Shown: positions 61,713 through 64,000 of the stretch, one piece after another
Layout: each line of letters starts with the position of its first letter
How positions within the stretch are numbered: position 1 is the first letter of the stretch
Assembly (NCBI RefSeq): GCF_014268505.2
Contig: NZ_JABWQP020000017.1
Location: 34,913-98,912 of the forward strand
From: Pseudomonas khorasanensis
GTDB taxonomy: Bacteria > Pseudomonadota > Gammaproteobacteria > Pseudomonadales > Pseudomonadaceae
Direction of reading: 5' to 3'
Length of the DNA: 64,000 nucleotides
Position numbers and translations under genes: made by a program
The notes under the pieces: generated by a model
The model's input: only the letters and a program-made list of their open reading frames with translations
What the model was told of the DNA's origin: nothing
Database searches by the model: none

Positions 61713-62416
61713 GCCTGTTTTCGTGGCTGCGCCCGGCCAGTCCGGTGGTGCCGGCAGCCTTTCAACAGCGACTGGCGACATTGCCGGCGATCACCGAGCT
61801 GAGCGAATGCACGCTGCGCGAGCAACGCTGGGTGGTGCTGGACCTGGAAACCACCGGCCTCAACCTCAGCAAGGACCGCGTGTTGTCGATCGGCGCCGTG
61901 GTGATCGAAGACGGCGCCATCGACTTCAGCCAGCAGTTCGAGCGCACGCTGCAATGCAGCGAATTGAAGCTCAGTCCCAGCGTGCTGATTCATGGGCTGG
62001 GGCCGAATGCGATCGCGGCAGGCAGTGATCCGGCCGAAGCGCTGGTGGAGTTCATGGAGTTTATCGGCGACAGCCCGGTGCTGGCGTTTCATGCGCCGTT
62101 CGATCAGCACATGCTCGGGCGGGCGTTGAAGGAGCATTTGGGGCACAAGCTGCAGCATGTGTTTCTTGATGTGGCGGATATCGCGCCGCTGCTGTGTCCA
62201 CAGGCCCAGATTCGCGAGGCCGGGCTGGACGACTGGATCGACTGGTTCAAGCTTGAAGTGTTCGAACGGCACAACGCGAGTGCCGATGCGCTGGCGACGG
62301 CCGAACTGGCGTTGATCCTGTTCAGCCGGGCGCGGGCGCAGCAGATTTACAGTGCGTTGCAGCTGCAGCAGCGGTTGAGTCAGTGGAAGCGGCGGCAACA
62401 GACTCACTCTTTCTAG
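61709..62416 (+). CDS. DnaQ/RNase T-family 3'-5' exonuclease
   Basis: A 235-residue DEDDh exonuclease: VVLDLETTGLNLSKDRVLSI near residue 46 with the first metal-binding Asp and Glu, AFHAPFDQHML near 128 with another Asp, and HNASADALATAELA near 190 with the catalytic His-Asp pair. It resembles the epsilon subunit but lacks a polymerase-binding tail. It overlaps the DUF294 gene (ATGA) and the two are probably co-translated. What the pair acts on is not known. Confidence 0.92.
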   Translation: MSLFSWLRPASPVVPAAFQQRLATLPAITELSECTLREQRWVVLDLETTGLNLSKDRVLSIGAVVIEDGAIDFSQQFERTLQCSELKLSPSVLIHGLGPNAIAAGSDPAEALVEFMEFIGDSPVLAFHAPFDQHMLGRALKEHLGHKLQHVFLDVADIAPLLCPQAQIREAGLDDWIDWFKLEVFERHNASADALATAELALILFSRARAQQIYSALQLQQRLSQWKRRQQTHSF

Positions 62417-62491
62417 CCCTTCTCCTGTAGGAGCTGCGTCCTGTCACCTGACCAGTGGCCAATTGCTAACCATTCCCACCTCTGCCAGAAT

Positions 62492-62506
62492 CGCGAACAG
62501 TTCGCG
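62492..62506. promoter_or_regulatory. Palindrome upstream of the FecI-type sigma gene
   Basis: CGCGAAC-A-GTTCGCG is a 15-base palindrome 32 bases before the sigma gene start. Its shape resembles pseudomonad Fur boxes (GCGAAT-n-ATTCGC) but several key positions differ, so Fur control is uncertain. Confidence 0.4.
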
Positions 62507-62537
62507 TTAGTTAATCTTTCCCAATCGGTGATGTCCG

Positions 62538-63056
62538 GTGTCGTCAGTCCCAAGCCCTCACAGTGAGCTCGTCGGTGCGATGTATCGCGACCATCGCGGT
62601 TGGCTGCTGGCGTGGCTGCGGCGCAATGTGGCGTGTCCGCAGCGTGCAGAGGATCTGAGCCAGGACACGTTCGTGCGCTTGCTCAACCGCAACGAGTTGC
62701 TGACCCCGCGTGAGCCTCGGGCCTTTCTCGTGGCGATCGCCAAAGGTCTGCTGTTTGACTACTTCCGTCGCGCCGCGCTGGAACAGGCCTACCTCACCGA
62801 ACTGATGCTCATCCCCGAAGGTGAGCAACCTTCGGTGGAAGAACAGCAAATGATCCTCGACGACCTGAAGGCCATCGACCGCTTGCTTGGCAAACTGTCG
62901 ACAAAGGCCCGCGCAGCCTTCCTTTATAACCGCCTCGACGGCCTCAGCCATGCGGAAATCGCCGACAAGCTGGGCGTCTCGGTGCCGCGTGTTCGGCAGT
63001 ACCTGGCGCAGGGGATTCGCCAGTGTTACATCGCGCTATACGGCGAGCCGACATGA
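62538..63056 (+). CDS. FecI-type extracytoplasmic-function sigma factor
   Basis: A 172-residue ECF sigma factor that directs RNA polymerase to a TonB-dependent receptor promoter, as FecI does for ferric citrate. Region 2 is at about residues 15-80 (ERDHRGWLLAWLRRNV-like, then AEDLSQDTFVRLLNR) and region 4 at about 115-165 (GLSHAEIADKLGVSVPRVRQ). The GTG at 62538 gives this length; ATG 62580 would remove 14 residues. It overlaps the FecR gene (ATGA), the usual sigma/anti-sigma pair; the receptor gene should lie just past the window. Confidence 0.92.
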   Translation: MSSVPSPHSELVGAMYRDHRGWLLAWLRRNVACPQRAEDLSQDTFVRLLNRNELLTPREPRAFLVAIAKGLLFDYFRRAALEQAYLTELMLIPEGEQPSVEEQQMILDDLKAIDRLLGKLSTKARAAFLYNRLDGLSHAEIADKLGVSVPRVRQYLAQGIRQCYIALYGEPT

Positions 63057-64000
63057 GTGCGGTCAGTTCGCGCCCGGTGCCGGCGCACGTACTGGATGCG
63101 GCAATTGCCTGGCAGTTGACGCTCGATTCCAGCACCGCCCTTGAGCGCGAAGAGTTCGCCAAATGGCACGCCGCCCACGAGGAACATGCCCGGGCGTGGC
63201 GCCAGTTGGGCATGCTCGATCAGCGTTTCAGCGTTGCCAAGGGTCCGGCGCGCAGTGCGTTGCTGCAATCACGCGAGGGCATTCGCCGGCGCGTGCGCAA
63301 ACTGGGCAGTGGTCTGGCCAGCGTTGTGATGGTGGTTGGCCTGGGCCTGTTTGTCAGTGAGCGTTATCTGCCGCTGGACTACTGGCTCGCCGATCAGCGC
63401 ACGGCAACGGGTGAACAACGCACCGTGCGTCTGGCCGACGGCACCGTACTCAACCTCAACACCCACAGCGCCGTGGACGTGCGGTTCGATGACAAGCAGC
63501 GCCTGATCGTTTTGCAGGAAGGCGAAATACTCGTCGAGACCGGCCATGGCGATGCGCGACCGTTTATCGTCGAAACCCGCGAAGGCAGCATGCGCGCCCT
63601 GGGCACACGGTTTCTGGTCAAGCGCGAAGACGAAGGCACACGCCTGAGCGTGCTGAAGTCGGCGGTAGCAGCACACTCGCAAGCAGATGCCGCTGAACAG
63701 ATTCTGCGCGAAGGCCAGCAAGTGCTGCTGCGCCGCGACGGGCTGGGCTCGATTATTGCGCTCAACCCCGGCGCCGACGCGTGGACGCGCGGCATGCTGG
63801 TGGTGGATAACGCGCGGCTGGGCGATCTGGTGCATGAACTCGGGCGCTACCGTCGTGGGCATCTGGGCGTGGCGCCAGAGGTGGCGGACTTGCGCATTAC
63901 CGGGAGTTTCCCGCTGCATGACACGGATAAAGCCCTGAGCGCATTGCTGCCGACCCTACCGGTGCAGATCGAGCGGCATACGGCGTATTGGGTCACCGTG
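63053..64000 (+). CDS. FecR-type anti-sigma/transducer protein (3' end outside window)
   Basis: FecR proteins span the inner membrane and pass the signal of a loaded outer-membrane receptor to the FecI-type sigma factor. The 316 visible residues include a DUF4880 N-terminus (HVLDAAIAWQLTLDS, then EFAKWHAAHEEHARAWRQL), a membrane helix at about residues 85-103 (LASVVMVVGLGLFV), and the FecR domain (about 115-210, with VRLADGTVLNLNTHSAVDV). The frame stays open to the last base, so the C-terminal secretin/STN-like portion continues outside. The start overlaps the sigma gene stop by 4 bases. Confidence 0.93.
   Translation, partial: MSAVSSRPVPAHVLDAAIAWQLTLDSSTALEREEFAKWHAAHEEHARAWRQLGMLDQRFSVAKGPARSALLQSREGIRRRVRKLGSGLASVVMVVGLGLFVSERYLPLDYWLADQRTATGEQRTVRLADGTVLNLNTHSAVDVRFDDKQRLIVLQEGEILVETGHGDARPFIVETREGSMRALGTRFLVKREDEGTRLSVLKSAVAAHSQADAAEQILREGQQVLLRRDGLGSIIALNPGADAWTRGMLVVDNARLGDLVHELGRYRRGHLGVAPEVADLRITGSFPLHDTDKALSALLPTLPVQIERHTAYWVTV

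Overview
The window is about 60% GC and carries a gene order typical of the chromosome of a fluorescent pseudomonad (Pseudomonas fluorescens/putida lineage). The markers are lptD-surA-pdxA-rsmA-apaG-apaH, rpsU-dnaG-rpoD, davBA next to a complete pqqFABCDEM cluster, bioBFHCD, a GacA-controlled rsmY RNA gene, and many short REP/REPIN palindromes with the core GCGAGCAGGCTCGC. I see no prophage, insertion sequence, CRISPR array, integrase or toxin-antitoxin pair. The window is core chromosome with small regulatory features between the genes.

Layout. 1-7.4 kb: envelope and maintenance operon (lptD missing its 5' end, surA, pdxA, rsmA, apaG, apaH), then glpE. 7.7-12.6 kb: prkA-yeaH-spoVR stress/starvation operon. 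12.6-16.5 kb: cca, the divergent folB-folK pair against plsY, and tsaD. 16.7-21.3 kb: macromolecular-synthesis cluster rpsU-dnaG-rpoD. 21.4-25.3 kb: a 1248-residue periplasmic-sensor PAS-GGDEF-EAL protein and a CAT-anticodon tRNA, probably tRNA-Ile2. 25.4-28.6 kb: Lrp-type regulator and davBA (lysine to 5-aminovalerate). 28.6-36.3 kb: pqqFABCDEM. 36.4-37.1 kb: a YqaE peptide, a decayed gene end, and rsmY with its GacA box. 37.1-44.3 kb: three paralogous 600-residue acyl-CoA dehydrogenases, with a membrane diguanylate cyclase between the second and third. 44.5-49.6 kb: an unassigned 98-residue protein and the biotin operon bioBFHCD on the minus strand, with a BirA-like operator between bioB and comF. 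49.6-55.4 kb: comF, modE, a Tat-exported PhoX-like phosphatase, srkA and rarD. 55.6-59.5 kb: gcvR-like ACT protein, malate synthase G (glcB) and a CheY-like receiver. 59.8-64 kb: a cNMP/CBS/DUF294 signalling protein overlapping a DnaQ-family exonuclease, then a FecI-type sigma factor and its FecR partner, cut by the window end.

How the parts fit. The pqq cluster makes the cofactor of periplasmic quinoprotein dehydrogenases. The dav genes open lysine catabolism. The acyl-CoA dehydrogenases and malate synthase serve fatty-acid and acetyl-CoA use. RsmY, the two cyclic-di-GMP enzymes, a perfect CRP/Vfr box, ModE, an Lrp-like regulator and the FecI/FecR pair give the region a strong global-regulation flavour. 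The observations most worth a second look are rsmY with its GacA box beside a possible lysR relic, the BirA-like operator lying inside the first codons of comF, the CRP/Vfr box before the diguanylate cyclase, the hairpin over the pqqF start, the DnaA-box intergenic region, and the unassigned 98-residue axial-protein-like gene. I found no clearly undescribed multi-gene system.
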